Source: Putridiphycobacter sp965230195
GTDB lineage: Bacteria; Bacteroidota; Bacteroidia; Flavobacteriales_D; Crocinitomicaceae
Reading direction: 5' to 3'
DNA length: 64,000 nucleotides
Assembly: GCA_965230195.1 (NCBI GenBank)
Contig: OZ245997.1
Coordinates: 4,650,001-4,714,000 of the forward strand
This document shows positions 33,885 through 42,725 of the stretch, piece after piece. How positions within the stretch are numbered: the first letter of the stretch is position 1; every line of letters begins with the position of its first letter. The position numbers and the translations under genes were made by a program. Below the pieces are notes generated by a model. The model was not told the origin of the DNA. It saw nothing but the letters and a program-made list of their open reading frames with translations, and did not search any database.

Positions 33885-34796
33885 ATGAAACATTTTAAAA
33901 CACTTTCAGAATATTTTGAATACATGGAATTGCCTGGACCTGAACATCCAATGTTAAGTGTGATGTCAGCGATAAAAGATGATTTTTTGCCCTGTCCCAA
34001 AGAAAGTTCGCCGCCTATAACTAATGACTGTTTCTCCATTAGTCTCAAAAAAATAGTGAGTGGAGAACTAAACTATGGTCGTACTAAATATGATTTTACC
34101 AATGGTGCAATGTTTTTTATGGCACCGAGACAAGTATTGCAATGGGACAAAAACGCAGTGTTTGAACAGAAAGGATTTTCTATTAATTTCCATGAAGACT
34201 TTATAAAAGGAACAGATTTGGCACAACAAATAAAAAAGTATGGCTTCTTCTCATACTCTGCTAATGAAGCCCTACATCTTTCTCCCCGGGAAGAAAAACA
34301 AATGGAATCAATTGTTGAGAACATTGAGCTGGAATACTACAATAACCAGGATGCGTTTAGTAAGGACATCATTATTTCTCAATTGAGCACATTGTTAAAG
34401 TATGCAAACCGTTTCTATGAACGCCAATTTCTTAACAGAAAGGAGTTATCGAATGATTTGTTGGAGAAGTTTAATACACAGTTAGAAGTCTATTTTCAGT
34501 CAGGTCAACTACAGGAAAATGGGATCCCTTCTATTGAAGAAATCGCTGCAAAAATGTCAGTAACCCAAAGATATTTAAGCGATACTCTAAAAAAAGAGAC
34601 TGGGAAAACGACCACAGAACATCTACAACTGTACTTGATAGATGAGGCTAAAAACATGTTATTAAAACCAAATAAAAGCGTTGCTGAAGTGGCTTACGAA
34701 TTAGGGTTTGAATATCCTCAATATTTTTCCCGTCTGTTTAAAAAGAAAGAAGGGATCAGTCCAACAGCATATATAGAAAAGTATAAGTTGAATTAA
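33885..34796 (+). CDS. AraC-family transcriptional regulator
   Basis: The protein has 303 residues. The C-terminal 100 residues are an AraC helix-turn-helix pair (EEIAAKMSVTQRYLSDTLKKETGKT and SVAEVAYELGFEYPQYFSRLFKKKEGISPTAYI). The N-terminal 190 residues are a beta-rich ligand domain of the AraC-binding kind (KYDFTNGAMFFMAPRQVLQWD). It is the last gene of the SDR operon, six bases downstream of the membrane protein gene, and may autoregulate this group. The terminator at 34976-35006 lies downstream. Confidence 0.88.
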   Translation: MKHFKTLSEYFEYMELPGPEHPMLSVMSAIKDDFLPCPKESSPPITNDCFSISLKKIVSGELNYGRTKYDFTNGAMFFMAPRQVLQWDKNAVFEQKGFSINFHEDFIKGTDLAQQIKKYGFFSYSANEALHLSPREEKQMESIVENIELEYYNNQDAFSKDIIISQLSTLLKYANRFYERQFLNRKELSNDLLEKFNTQLEVYFQSGQLQENGIPSIEEIAAKMSVTQRYLSDTLKKETGKTTTEHLQLYLIDEAKNMLLKPNKSVAEVAYELGFEYPQYFSRLFKKKEGISPTAYIEKYKLN

Positions 34797-34975
34797 TAAT
34801 TGGCATTTTCAGTAATTTGAAAGCCCCAAAGTTCTAATTTATGTTGATAAGCTTAATTTAAGTATTGTTACACCTACTCTTAATAAAGGGATTATTCATG
34901 ACCCAAATATCTTCTGCGTGGCCTTCAAAACAAAACCTGATTATCTCATCTCTCTAAATAAAATGTTTTAAACGT

Positions 34976-35006
34976 AAAAAAGCCGATTCGTTTGAATCGG
35001 CTTTTT
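34976..35006. terminator. Bidirectional intrinsic terminator
   Basis: The stem GCCGATTC / GAATCGGC is flanked by A residues on the left and five T residues on the right. It can terminate transcripts of the AraC operon (plus) and, on the other strand, whatever preceded the tRNA 3' fragment at 35010-35032. Confidence 0.8.
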
Positions 35007-35009
35007 AAT

Positions 35010-35032
35010 TTTGATGGGTGGAAGATGGGATT
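35010..35032 (-). repeat. Copy of the tRNA-His 3' end
   Basis: Twenty-three bases identical to 35142-35164, the last part of the tRNA-His gene plus its 3' flank, lie 132 bases away in the same orientation. The copy is followed, on the minus strand, by a terminator, as the real tRNA gene is. The rest of a tRNA is absent. It may be a decayed second tRNA or an attachment-type duplication. Confidence 0.7.
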
Positions 35033-35033
35033 T

Positions 35034-35067
35034 ACTTCGACTTCACTCCGTTACGCTCAGTATGAAC
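35034..35067. repeat. REP-like short palindromic element
   Basis: The sequence contains ACTTCGACTTCACTCCG followed by TTACGCTCAGTATGAACC. It resembles the short intergenic repeat with CTTCGACT...GCTCAG cores that is dispersed in many Bacteroidota genomes. I cannot see other copies in this window, so the family assignment rests on pattern resemblance. Confidence 0.4.
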
Positions 35068-35104
35068 CTCTCATCCCATTAATCAAATAAAAAGTTTGGA
35101 GTAT

Positions 35105-35137
35105 AAAAAAAGCAGCCTATAGTTAATAGACTGCTTT
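35105..35137 (-). terminator. Intrinsic terminator of tRNA-His
   Basis: On the minus strand a stem AGCAGTCTAT / ATAGGCTGCT (one G-T pair) is followed by seven T residues. It lies 12 bases downstream of the mature tRNA 3' end. Confidence 0.7.
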
Positions 35138-35148
35138 GAAATTTGATG

Positions 35149-35222
35149 GGTGGAAGATGGGATTCGAACCCACGGCCTCCGGAACCACAACCCGGCGCTC
35201 TAACCAACTGAGCTACAACCAC
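35149..35222 (-). tRNA. tRNA-His (anticodon GTG)
   Basis: The anticodon loop TTGTGGT gives GTG. D arm (GCTC / GAGC), anticodon stem (CCGGG / TCCGG) and T arm (GTGGG TTCGAAT CCCAT) fold properly. The extra G-1 expected for tRNA-His is encoded at 35223 and the discriminator is C. CCA is not encoded. The acceptor stem (GTGGTTG against CTTCCAC) has two U-U mismatches at 5:68 and 6:67, which is odd for a functional tRNA, and its 3' part is duplicated at 35010-35032. The gene is between convergent regions and is the only RNA gene I find. Confidence 0.9.
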
Positions 35223-35306
35223 CATCTACGTTCCGCAATGCGGAGTTAGTAACTCCCGTCCTAATAGTTATTAGGATTTGGGAGCGCAAATATAACAAGT
35301 TTTTAC

Positions 35307-38300
35307 TTATTTAAAAAGCTTTGAACCTAAATTATTGAAAAATTTCAAAATTCTTGGAAACACATCATAATACAAGGTGATAAACATTCCCAGCGACATT
35401 ACCCACAATATAATTACATTGGCTGTAAAAGTGGAAACCAACACGCCAAATACATTTTTTGTAGGGGCGTAAAAATGTGCCTTAAAAAAGCTTTTTCCTA
35501 CCGGATCCAAATAAATTGGATCTGACTTCTGAATCAAGTAACCATCTTTTTCAATGATTTTATCTAAATCAACTTTATTAGTTACAAACTGCTCAAGTCC
35601 TTCATTATGGTATTTGTCATACGCTTCAATGAATTTTTCTTTTCCAATCTTGTCAACTAATTTTGATTTATAATCATCAATTCGTTTTCTATTGTCATCA
35701 ACAATGGCTTTATACTTATTTCGTAGCACATTTTGAAAATAATCATTGATTTGCTGGTAGACCTCATCATTATACTTTTCAATAGATAATTGATCTGCAC
35801 ACCCTTTGCAATTATTTGTTGCAGCTTTTTCTGTATAATATTGGCGTTCCTTTGTTATTTCATTTTTCAGTACCAAAAGGTCATTAACCACTTGCTCTTT
35901 ATTTTCAGTATTCGAAATATTATTATTTACAAAATTTAATTTGGCACTAAGCTCCTTTAACCAATAATCCTTTTTCCATGTTGCCGTTCTTTTTGCCTTT
36001 TCATAATTGTAAACCCGTTTATTAAAGGAATTATCCTTAAACTGTGTTACGGCCAATGCTTCATAAGCCCATCTGGAAGCCATTATATTTCCAATGGCTG
36101 GCACCGAATCCTCTTTATTAAACATTGGATTGATCTTATCAAATTTCACAATTACTCCACTGAATAACAACTGAGGAATAATAATTAGAGGAATGGTAAT
36201 ATAAATTACTTTAACTGAATTGAAGGTTGCTGAGATGTTTAACCCAATTAAATTTGACAAGCAGGATAATGAAAACAGAACAATCCAATAACTCAGCCAC
36301 ATACCCTGGATTTCAAGAATCAAATTTCCAAGCACCACAAATGTCAATGACTGAATCGCTGATATGAGAAACATTATCGAAATTTTAGCAAACAGGTAAG
36401 AACCTTTACTCAAATTCAAAAATGATTCCCGCTTTAGTATCTTTCGATCCTTAATAATCTCTTCGGCAGATACTGTTAAGCCAATAAACAGCGCAACAAT
36501 AACCGAAATGAAAAGATAAGACGGTATATTCTGGTTAAGTCGGAACACATACTCCAACTCTCCATCCCGCATTGTGAATAATTTCAGGAAAAAAGCCAGA
36601 AATATGGCCAATATTGGCGCTTCCAACATATTAATAAACATGTATTGCTTATTGGTCAGTTTAGCCAAAATATCCCTGATAAAATAGGTTTTAAACTGTT
36701 TCAGGAAACTTGGAACTTTAAAAATCCGCTCAGGCATTGGAATCTTTTCAGTTCCATTTTCATTTTTAACTTCAAGTCTTTCTTTATAATACCGATTCCA
36801 CTCTTTAGCAGCTATTTTACGGTTAATGGTCTGTTTTCCGTATTCATCAACTACCTTAGATTCAATAATGTTAAAAATCTGTTCAGGGTTGACATTACCA
36901 CACTCCGGACACTCACTTTCGTTACAATTTACATGATTGATCAACGTTTTAAAGTAGATAACCGCATCTACAGGATTTCCATTATAAATAGGGAAACCAC
37001 CCTGATCTAAAATCAATAGTTTATCAAACATTTTAAAAATGTCTGACGAAGGCTGATGAATGACCACAAATATGAGCTTGCCTTTTAAAGCCAACTCATT
37101 TAATAAATCCATGATATTTTCCGAATCTCTTGAAGACAAACCTGATGTTGGCTCATCCACAAACAAAACGGACGGTTCCCGGATTAATTCCAGGGCAATA
37201 TTTAAACGTTTTCTCTGCCCACCTGAAATGGTTTTGTCTAAAGGGTTTCCTACCTTAAGATCTTTACTTTTATACAGCCCCAATGCTGTTAACAGCTTTA
37301 GAACCCGTTTAGCTATTTGCTGATCAGATAAATTACCAAAACATAGTTTGGCATTGTAAAATAAGTTTTCAAATACTGTTAGCTCCTCAATCAAAAGGTC
37401 ATCCTGCGATACATATCCAATAACTCCTTCAATCTGATCTTTCTCCCGGTGGATATCAATACCGTTAATAGTAACTTTACCGGCTGATGGCATATAATTA
37501 CCATTCAATACATTTAAAAGAGTAGATTTTCCTGCTCCAGAACCTCCCATTATTCCTAACAACTTCCCTGATTCTTCACAAAAATTAAAATCGTGAAGAC
37601 CTAATTTATTATTTTTAAACCGGTACTCTATTCCATCTGTTTTGAAAACAACTTTGGCGGAAGTCTCATCAGAAAGGAATTTACCAATTATATCACTATA
37701 ATAAATCGGCTTGACCTTCGAGGAACGTATGGAACTACCATTATTAAGAATGATATGTCGCCCTGGTACAATCCCCTGACCATTTAAATCAAGAGAAGCA
37801 TCCCCTAAATACTTGAAAAAGTAAAAGTTTACACTGGTTACATTCAGAACTCTGATTTCTCCCTCAAGGTTTTTAGAATAAATATGCTTAGCATCTTTAA
37901 ACGTTTCCTTTTCAACATTGGTTATATAAAGCAGATTAGGCTCATCATTTTTCTTTTCCAATGGCGACCCAACAAATTCCTTAACCTGAAGGTATTCTTC
38001 ATCTGAAATATTAAAGGTTCTGGCAACGGTTTCAGCAAAATCTAACTCTTGTTGCGTGATAAACTCATTGGCATTAATAAACTCAAAAATCCTAATCAAT
38101 ACGATTATCTTTTGATTTTGAGCCAGTTCTTTATTGATATCGGTACAAATTCTAAGAACTTTTACAGAATGAACAGATGTTCTTTTTGCCTTACCATCCT
38201 TACGTTTTTTACGTCCCTGGTAAGAAATTAAAAAGTCATCAAACAATTTCAGGTACTCCTGAACATCATTAGAATTCAGCTCCTGACCTAAAAATTCTTC

Positions 38301-38414
38301 AACAATTTTACGGCCATCACCATGTGTTGAAGGTTTTTCGACACTTATTTCTTCATCAACCCTTGCAATAATAGAAAAGAGTTGCATTAAAGCTTTTAAT
38401 ATTCTTTCACTCAT
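35307..38414 (-). CDS. ABCG-like ATP-binding/permease protein with TerB-like N-terminus
   Basis: The protein has 1035 residues. Residues 1-150 resemble a TerB-like helical domain. A small beta domain (about 170-250, GQGIVPGRHIILNNGSSIRSSKV) follows, then the ATPase with Walker A GGSGAGKST (about 290), signature SGGQRKRLN (about 396) and Walker B VLFVDEPTSGLS (about 420). The permease part (about 580-1035) has ABC2-type membrane segments, with a long external loop rich in charged helices and a CKGC motif around residue 860. The architecture matches half-transporters of the ABCG/White class common in Bacteroidota, whose substrate is unknown. Confidence 0.88.
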   Translation of the reverse strand: MSERILKALMQLFSIIARVDEEISVEKPSTHGDGRKIVEEFLGQELNSNDVQEYLKLFDDFLISYQGRKKRKDGKAKRTSVHSVKVLRICTDINKELAQNQKIIVLIRIFEFINANEFITQQELDFAETVARTFNISDEEYLQVKEFVGSPLEKKNDEPNLLYITNVEKETFKDAKHIYSKNLEGEIRVLNVTSVNFYFFKYLGDASLDLNGQGIVPGRHIILNNGSSIRSSKVKPIYYSDIIGKFLSDETSAKVVFKTDGIEYRFKNNKLGLHDFNFCEESGKLLGIMGGSGAGKSTLLNVLNGNYMPSAGKVTINGIDIHREKDQIEGVIGYVSQDDLLIEELTVFENLFYNAKLCFGNLSDQQIAKRVLKLLTALGLYKSKDLKVGNPLDKTISGGQRKRLNIALELIREPSVLFVDEPTSGLSSRDSENIMDLLNELALKGKLIFVVIHQPSSDIFKMFDKLLILDQGGFPIYNGNPVDAVIYFKTLINHVNCNESECPECGNVNPEQIFNIIESKVVDEYGKQTINRKIAAKEWNRYYKERLEVKNENGTEKIPMPERIFKVPSFLKQFKTYFIRDILAKLTNKQYMFINMLEAPILAIFLAFFLKLFTMRDGELEYVFRLNQNIPSYLFISVIVALFIGLTVSAEEIIKDRKILKRESFLNLSKGSYLFAKISIMFLISAIQSLTFVVLGNLILEIQGMWLSYWIVLFSLSCLSNLIGLNISATFNSVKVIYITIPLIIIPQLLFSGVIVKFDKINPMFNKEDSVPAIGNIMASRWAYEALAVTQFKDNSFNKRVYNYEKAKRTATWKKDYWLKELSAKLNFVNNNISNTENKEQVVNDLLVLKNEITKERQYYTEKAATNNCKGCADQLSIEKYNDEVYQQINDYFQNVLRNKYKAIVDDNRKRIDDYKSKLVDKIGKEKFIEAYDKYHNEGLEQFVTNKVDLDKIIEKDGYLIQKSDPIYLDPVGKSFFKAHFYAPTKNVFGVLVSTFTANVIILWVMSLGMFITLYYDVFPRILKFFNNLGSKLFK

Positions 38415-38666
38415 TTAGTTCCCCAGATTTCTATTTTAAAAATCCATATATTGCTAAATTACAAAACAATACACAAAAAAATCATCTCTGTTTTTCGTTC
38501 AAGATAACAATTTATTGTATCTTCTACGCAAAAAATTAGATAAGGTTTTTAAATTCGATTCAACCCGTCAAATACGCAGCTATTATTAAACTGCTTTGGG
38601 TTAATCTGTCATCATGCTTTGCAATATCCGAAATATAATGCACAATTTATAATAAAATAGTACTTA

Positions 38667-39356
38667 ATGGCTAAACATATTTCAATAAAAAACCAATCTC
38701 TTGACGATCGTCCAAGGGAAAAATTAATTTCAAACGGTCGGTCAACCCTTTCACATTCTGAAATACTCGCCATTTTGATAGGGTCCGGAACCAAATCAAA
38801 AACAGCTGTAGAATTATCAAAAGAAATTTTAAACTCGGTTAATAACGACTTAAGTAACCTGGCCAGGTTATCGGTTTCTGATTTACAAAAATTTAAAGGT
38901 ATTGGGCAAGCTAAAGCTATTTCAATTGCTGCTGCTTTAGAATTAGGCAGAAGACGTGGAGATGAAGTCAAACCTGAAAGGCCATTAATTAGATCATCAA
39001 TTGATGCCTACCATTATTTACTGCCTGTTTTTAAAGACCTGGATCATGAAGAGTTTCACATTTTAATTTTAAGCCGGTCTAATCATATTAAATCTTCGGT
39101 ACTGATTTCAAAAGGCGGACTGAGTGGAACAATAGCTGATGGTAAGTTAATTTTTAAAAAAGCACTTGAACTATCAGCAGCTGCCATTCTATTGTGTCAT
39201 AATCATCCTTCCGGAAACTTAAAACCGAGTCAGTCAGACATCAAGCTCACTAAAAAACTGAAAGAATTTGGACTATTAATCGACTTGCCTGTTCTCGACC
39301 ATATCATTTTCACAGATAATGATTACTTTAGTTTCGCTGATGAAGCACTACTATGA
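38667..39356 (+). CDS. radC: RadC-family JAB1/MPN protein
   Basis: The protein has 229 residues. An N-terminal UPF0758 helix-hairpin-helix region (LARLSVSDLQKFKGIGQAKAISIAAALELGRR) precedes the MPN+ metalloprotease-like domain with the motif LLCHNHPSGNLKPSQSD, the zinc-binding HxHPSG...D. RadC is traditionally linked to DNA repair, but the biochemical activity is uncertain. The length and motifs are standard. The stop overlaps the ATG of the deacetylase-like gene by four bases, indicating translational coupling. Confidence 0.95.
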   Translation: MAKHISIKNQSLDDRPREKLISNGRSTLSHSEILAILIGSGTKSKTAVELSKEILNSVNNDLSNLARLSVSDLQKFKGIGQAKAISIAAALELGRRRGDEVKPERPLIRSSIDAYHYLLPVFKDLDHEEFHILILSRSNHIKSSVLISKGGLSGTIADGKLIFKKALELSAAAILLCHNHPSGNLKPSQSDIKLTKKLKEFGLLIDLPVLDHIIFTDNDYFSFADEALL

Positions 39357-40633
39357 CACACCCTCACACCAACATTCTGGTTTTCACGGAAATTAGTTCT
39401 TCGAGACTAAAATACTGTCTGGATTTTGTATTTGAAGAAAAAGAGATCAGTTATAAGACAACTAACAATTTTGAATTGTTCAAATCCTCGCAAAGCATCA
39501 GGCTTAATTATTCCGATAGAGAAATTGAAGGAGTGCATCAAATTAAGCCTTCGGGACTATTGTCAGAAAACAAGATCAGACAAGATATTAGGATAAAATA
39601 TGACCAAATAAACAAGGAATGGCTGGTTGATCAAAAACCGGATGACCTGAGTACTATCTTTTTCTTGCTCAGCAGATATGAAGAATATACCGAAACCAGA
39701 AGAGATGAAATGGGAAGATTTCAGGCCATTCATTCAGTACTCTACGAAAATGGAATGTTAGATGCCCCTGTTTGTGATGTTCTTGTTAAACAACTTTGGG
39801 AAAAACTTGGAATTCCCTATCAAAGCGTTACCGATAAATTCAGACTACTCCCCTCTTTTGATATTGATGTGGCATGGGCATATAAAAACAAAGGTTTTTT
39901 ACGAACTGTATCAGGAAGTTCAAAAAGTATTTTGTCCGGAAAATTGCCAACTGAACGCTTTAAAGTTTTAAGCGGTAAATTACAGGACCCCTTTGATAGT
40001 TATGAATTAATTGATCAAATTGTAAAAAAACATGGTGGGATTTTGTTTTTTTTATTGGGAGATTGGGGAAAGTACGATAAAAATATTTCCTGGAAAAACA
40101 TAGGTATACAAAAACTAATTCAATCATTTTCCAACCAATCAGAATTTGGCATTCACCCTTCTTTTGAATCCTATTTGAAAACCGATAAAATTAACAGTGA
40201 GATCAAAAGACTTGAAGTCATTTCAGGTAAAAAAGTAGTTCAAAACCGTCAACATTTTTTAAGATTAAAACTCCCCGAATCTTACCGAATACTTATTGAA
40301 CTAGGTATTACAAAAGATTATTCAATGGGATATGCTGATCATTATGGATTTAGAGCAGGTACCTCATTTCCCTTTTATTTTTATGATTTGGAAAAAGACA
40401 AAAAAACTGACTTGAAAGTATTTCCGATTACCTATATGGACGGCACTTTAAAAGACTACATGAAACAGACCCGGGATGAGGCCATTCAAACCATTATTAA
40501 ACTTAGAAAAACAGTTGAACAATTTGGCGGGCATTTTATTCCGGTTTGGCATAACCATTCTATTACAGATTATGGAGAATGGAAAGGTTGGCAAACTGTT
40601 TTCCAAGCCAATTTTTCTAACAAAGAATCATAA
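39353..40633 (+). CDS. Polysaccharide deacetylase-like family protein
   Basis: The protein has 426 residues with no signal peptide. The central segment (LLPSFDIDVAWAYKNKGFLRTVSG), FFLLGDWGKYDKNISW, SEFGIHPSFESYL and the C-terminal FIPVWHNHSITDYGEW match the Bacteroidota family of polysaccharide deacetylase-like proteins with an N-terminal DUF7033-like region. Catalytic Asp and His residues of the NodB fold are plausible in DIDV and GIHP. The substrate is not known; related genes are often found near radC in this phylum. Confidence 0.8.
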   Translation: MTHPHTNILVFTEISSSRLKYCLDFVFEEKEISYKTTNNFELFKSSQSIRLNYSDREIEGVHQIKPSGLLSENKIRQDIRIKYDQINKEWLVDQKPDDLSTIFFLLSRYEEYTETRRDEMGRFQAIHSVLYENGMLDAPVCDVLVKQLWEKLGIPYQSVTDKFRLLPSFDIDVAWAYKNKGFLRTVSGSSKSILSGKLPTERFKVLSGKLQDPFDSYELIDQIVKKHGGILFFLLGDWGKYDKNISWKNIGIQKLIQSFSNQSEFGIHPSFESYLKTDKINSEIKRLEVISGKKVVQNRQHFLRLKLPESYRILIELGITKDYSMGYADHYGFRAGTSFPFYFYDLEKDKKTDLKVFPITYMDGTLKDYMKQTRDEAIQTIIKLRKTVEQFGGHFIPVWHNHSITDYGEWKGWQTVFQANFSNKES

Positions 40634-40667
40634 ATAATCCCCTAAGTCCTTAGTTCAAATATTTTAC

Positions 40668-40675
40668 TATATTTG
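40668..40675 (+). promoter_or_regulatory. Predicted -7 promoter box of the DUF4870-like gene
   Basis: The sequence TATATTTG matches TAnnTTTG, 23 bases upstream of the ATG at 40699. Confidence 0.55.
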
Positions 40676-40698
40676 ATTGTAACTAAAATTTTTAAATT

Positions 40699-41055
40699 AT
40701 GTCTGAGGATATTATAATTGATCAGGAATCTAATTCACCTTCAAGTGAAGGGAAGACGCGGGCAATTGTTGCGCACATTACTATTATCGGTACTATCATT
40801 GCAATTGTACAAAACAAACCAAAAGATGAATTTGCCAGTTTTTACATTCGTCAGATGTTAGGTCTGTTTATTATTGGAATTGTTATTAACATTATTACCA
40901 GAATTCTGCCTCCTAGCCTTGGAATGATCTTTAGTTTATTGGGATTAGGAGTATTGGTACTTTGGATTCTAAGCCTGATTGGAGCAATAAATGGAGAAAA
41001 AAAGCCTACTCCTGGTGTTGGACAAATGTTTCAGGATTGGTTTAAATCTTTATAG
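40699..41055 (+). CDS. DUF4870-like small membrane protein
   Basis: The protein has 118 residues. A polar N-terminus precedes three hydrophobic segments (TRAIVAHITIIGTIIAIV, RQMLGLFIIGIVINIITRI, and LLGLGLVLWILSLIGAI-like). The sequence FASFYIRQMLGLFI is a typical DUF4870/Tic20-like family pattern. The function is unknown. It has its own promoter and is followed by a strong bidirectional terminator at 41073-41103. Confidence 0.8.
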   Translation: MSEDIIIDQESNSPSSEGKTRAIVAHITIIGTIIAIVQNKPKDEFASFYIRQMLGLFIIGIVINIITRILPPSLGMIFSLLGLGVLVLWILSLIGAINGEKKPTPGVGQMFQDWFKSL

Positions 41056-41072
41056 AAAATAATTTTGTCAAT

Positions 41073-41103
41073 AAAAAAGGCCTGATTCAATCAGGCCTTT
41101 TTT
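41073..41103. terminator. Bidirectional intrinsic terminator
   Basis: A perfect stem AAAAAAGGCCTGA / TCAGGCCTTTTTT with a TTCAA loop lies between the convergent DUF4870-like and thioredoxin-fold genes. It should serve both. Confidence 0.9.
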
Positions 41104-41107
41104 ATTA

Positions 41108-42646
41108 TTACATTTTTGCATTCTCTCTTTCTTCAGGATCCTCTTCCTCAATCGGGAACAGCTTTTCAGCATCAGGCATCCCTTGTAATCTGTCCAGAAT
41201 ATCTTCCAGTTGTGCAATAGAAATTCGCTTATATAAAATCTTATTGTCCTTATCCAATACAAATATTCTAGGTGTTGAGTACACATCATAAGTAGTTTGA
41301 TAATTTAAACTCTCAATTGTAGTTATTCTTTTTGACAGCAGGTCATACGGATTCTTTTTAACTTCAATGTAAATAGATTTTGTTAGTCCAACATTGGTAA
41401 ATGTCAGGTTATGGTCCGCAATATATTTCTTCCACAACTCAAAGTCTGATTCCATAGCCTTACCTACAGCATAAACCTCAATATCTCTTTCCTTAAACTT
41501 TTCCTCATAAAGCTTTTGTAATTTTGGAGTGGCTTTTTTACAATGTCCACAAGTAGCTTCCCAAAAATAGAGCACTTTATATTCAGCATCAACCTTATAG
41601 AGATCAATCCAGTTTTTCTCTGTTGAATCTGTTAAAACAAGTCTGGGTGCTACACTACCAATCAATGTCGGACGCAGTTCATTAGCACGTTTACACACCT
41701 TTTTCAATCCCTCTTCATCCATCCAAAATGCTTTTGACTCTCCATCATTACAGTAATACTTGTCTAACATATGAACATATACATTCTCCATTCCCATGAA
41801 CTCAGATTTACCTGATGTTGAAGCGATATGTGAAACGATATATTGAAAAACAGTTCCTGTATCAATTGTTTTATCAATTAACTTGTCAGCATATTTGATG
41901 ATCGTATCCGGAACCTGAAGCAATACATTTCTGGACAAATAATTTTCAAGTTTTTTATGGAAAGTTGGAGTTCTGATTATCGCATTATTTTTTAAATTAA
42001 CATTATCCCAGTAATGCTCAATAAAATAATAGTATTGCCAGTTTGAATCAATCAAAACACCATTCTCATCTCTGGGTGCATCAGGAATCTCAACTTCAAT
42101 ATTCAATCGAATCAGGTCACCTAAAAATTTTCCTTTATTGGCCTCAGCCATTTCCTTTTGGAAATCAACCACTTTTTTGTTAAGCGCCTTTAATTCTTCT
42201 TTAAGGACTTTTTTTCTATCTTCTGAAGCAGTCTTTATTTCTCCGTCCGTCTTAGCTCTTTTACGGATATTATTTGTCATGAAGTCTACATATTTATAAA
42301 ATTCCTGATTGTTTTTCGATTTATTCACAGTCAGGGTATTTTGCATATTGTCTTTATCCTTAATAGAGAAATCAACCCGTTCTCCCTCATGAACAAAGTC
42401 CAGCATCTTCTGACCCGGCAGGTATAAAGCATACATTCCTGTTTCTAATTTGCTACCGTCAAATTTAACCGATCCATCTTTGAATTCGGCTGTGTCCGCA
42501 TAATACATTTTATCTCCAAGATACTTGATGATGTTGACCGTAGTATCCTCCAAATTATCTATTTTGAAAGTCAAATCTTGTCCAAACGAGATTCCTGATA
42601 AAACCATTGTCATCAGGGTAAGTAATGTTATTTTTTTCATTTGCAT
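41108..42646 (-). CDS. Thioredoxin-fold protein with N-terminal DUF5106-like region
   Basis: The protein has 512 residues and a signal peptide (LLTLMTMVLSGISFGQ). The N-terminal region starts DLTFKIDNLEDTTVNIIKYLGDKMYYAD and is followed by a helical middle of about 200 residues, matching the DUF4369/DUF5106 families. The C-terminal domain is a TlpA-like thioredoxin fold with the active site TCGHCKKATPKLQKLYEE and the cis-proline in STPRIFVLDKD. It acts in the periplasm, probably as a thiol-disulphide oxidoreductase. The ATG at 42644-42646 and one two codons later are both possible starts. Confidence 0.85.
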   Translation of the reverse strand: MQMKKITLLTLMTMVLSGISFGQDLTFKIDNLEDTTVNIIKYLGDKMYYADTAEFKDGSVKFDGSKLETGMYALYLPGQKMLDFVHEGERVDFSIKDKDNMQNTLTVNKSKNNQEFYKYVDFMTNNIRKRAKTDGEIKTASEDRKKVLKEELKALNKKVVDFQKEMAEANKGKFLGDLIRLNIEVEIPDAPRDENGVLIDSNWQYYYFIEHYWDNVNLKNNAIIRTPTFHKKLENYLSRNVLLQVPDTIIKYADKLIDKTIDTGTVFQYIVSHIASTSGKSEFMGMENVYVHMLDKYYCNDGESKAFWMDEEGLKKVCKRANELRPTLIGSVAPRLVLTDSTEKNWIDLYKVDAEYKVLYFWEATCGHCKKATPKLQKLYEEKFKERDIEVYAVGKAMESDFELWKKYIADHNLTFTNVGLTKSIYIEVKKNPYDLLSKRITTIESLNYQTTYDVYSTPRIFVLDKDNKILYKRISIAQLEDILDRLQGMPDAEKLFPIEEEDPEERENAKM

Positions 42647-42725
42647 AAATTGGGTGTTTTCTTATTTCACAGAAGACGTAGTTAAATCATCTTACGTGTT
42701 AATTTTAACAAATTTTTAACTTTTT

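Larger units (their letters stand above)
34797..35148. other. Gene-poor stretch with terminators, tRNA 3' fragment and REP-like sequence
   Basis: This 352-base region has no supported gene. A minus-strand frame of 31 codons at 34861-34953 (DEIIRFCFEGHAEDIWV...) is bounded by stop codons and might be a decayed gene fragment, but cannot be confirmed. The rest holds a terminator, a copy of the tRNA-His 3' end, a REP-like element and the tRNA terminator, listed separately. Confidence 0.5.

Noticed and set aside
34861..34953. A 31-codon minus-strand frame (DEIIRFCFEGHAEDIWV)
   Set aside because: It is bounded by TAG and TAA, has no start codon for most of its length and no recognisable family; it may be a decayed gene remnant but cannot be proven.
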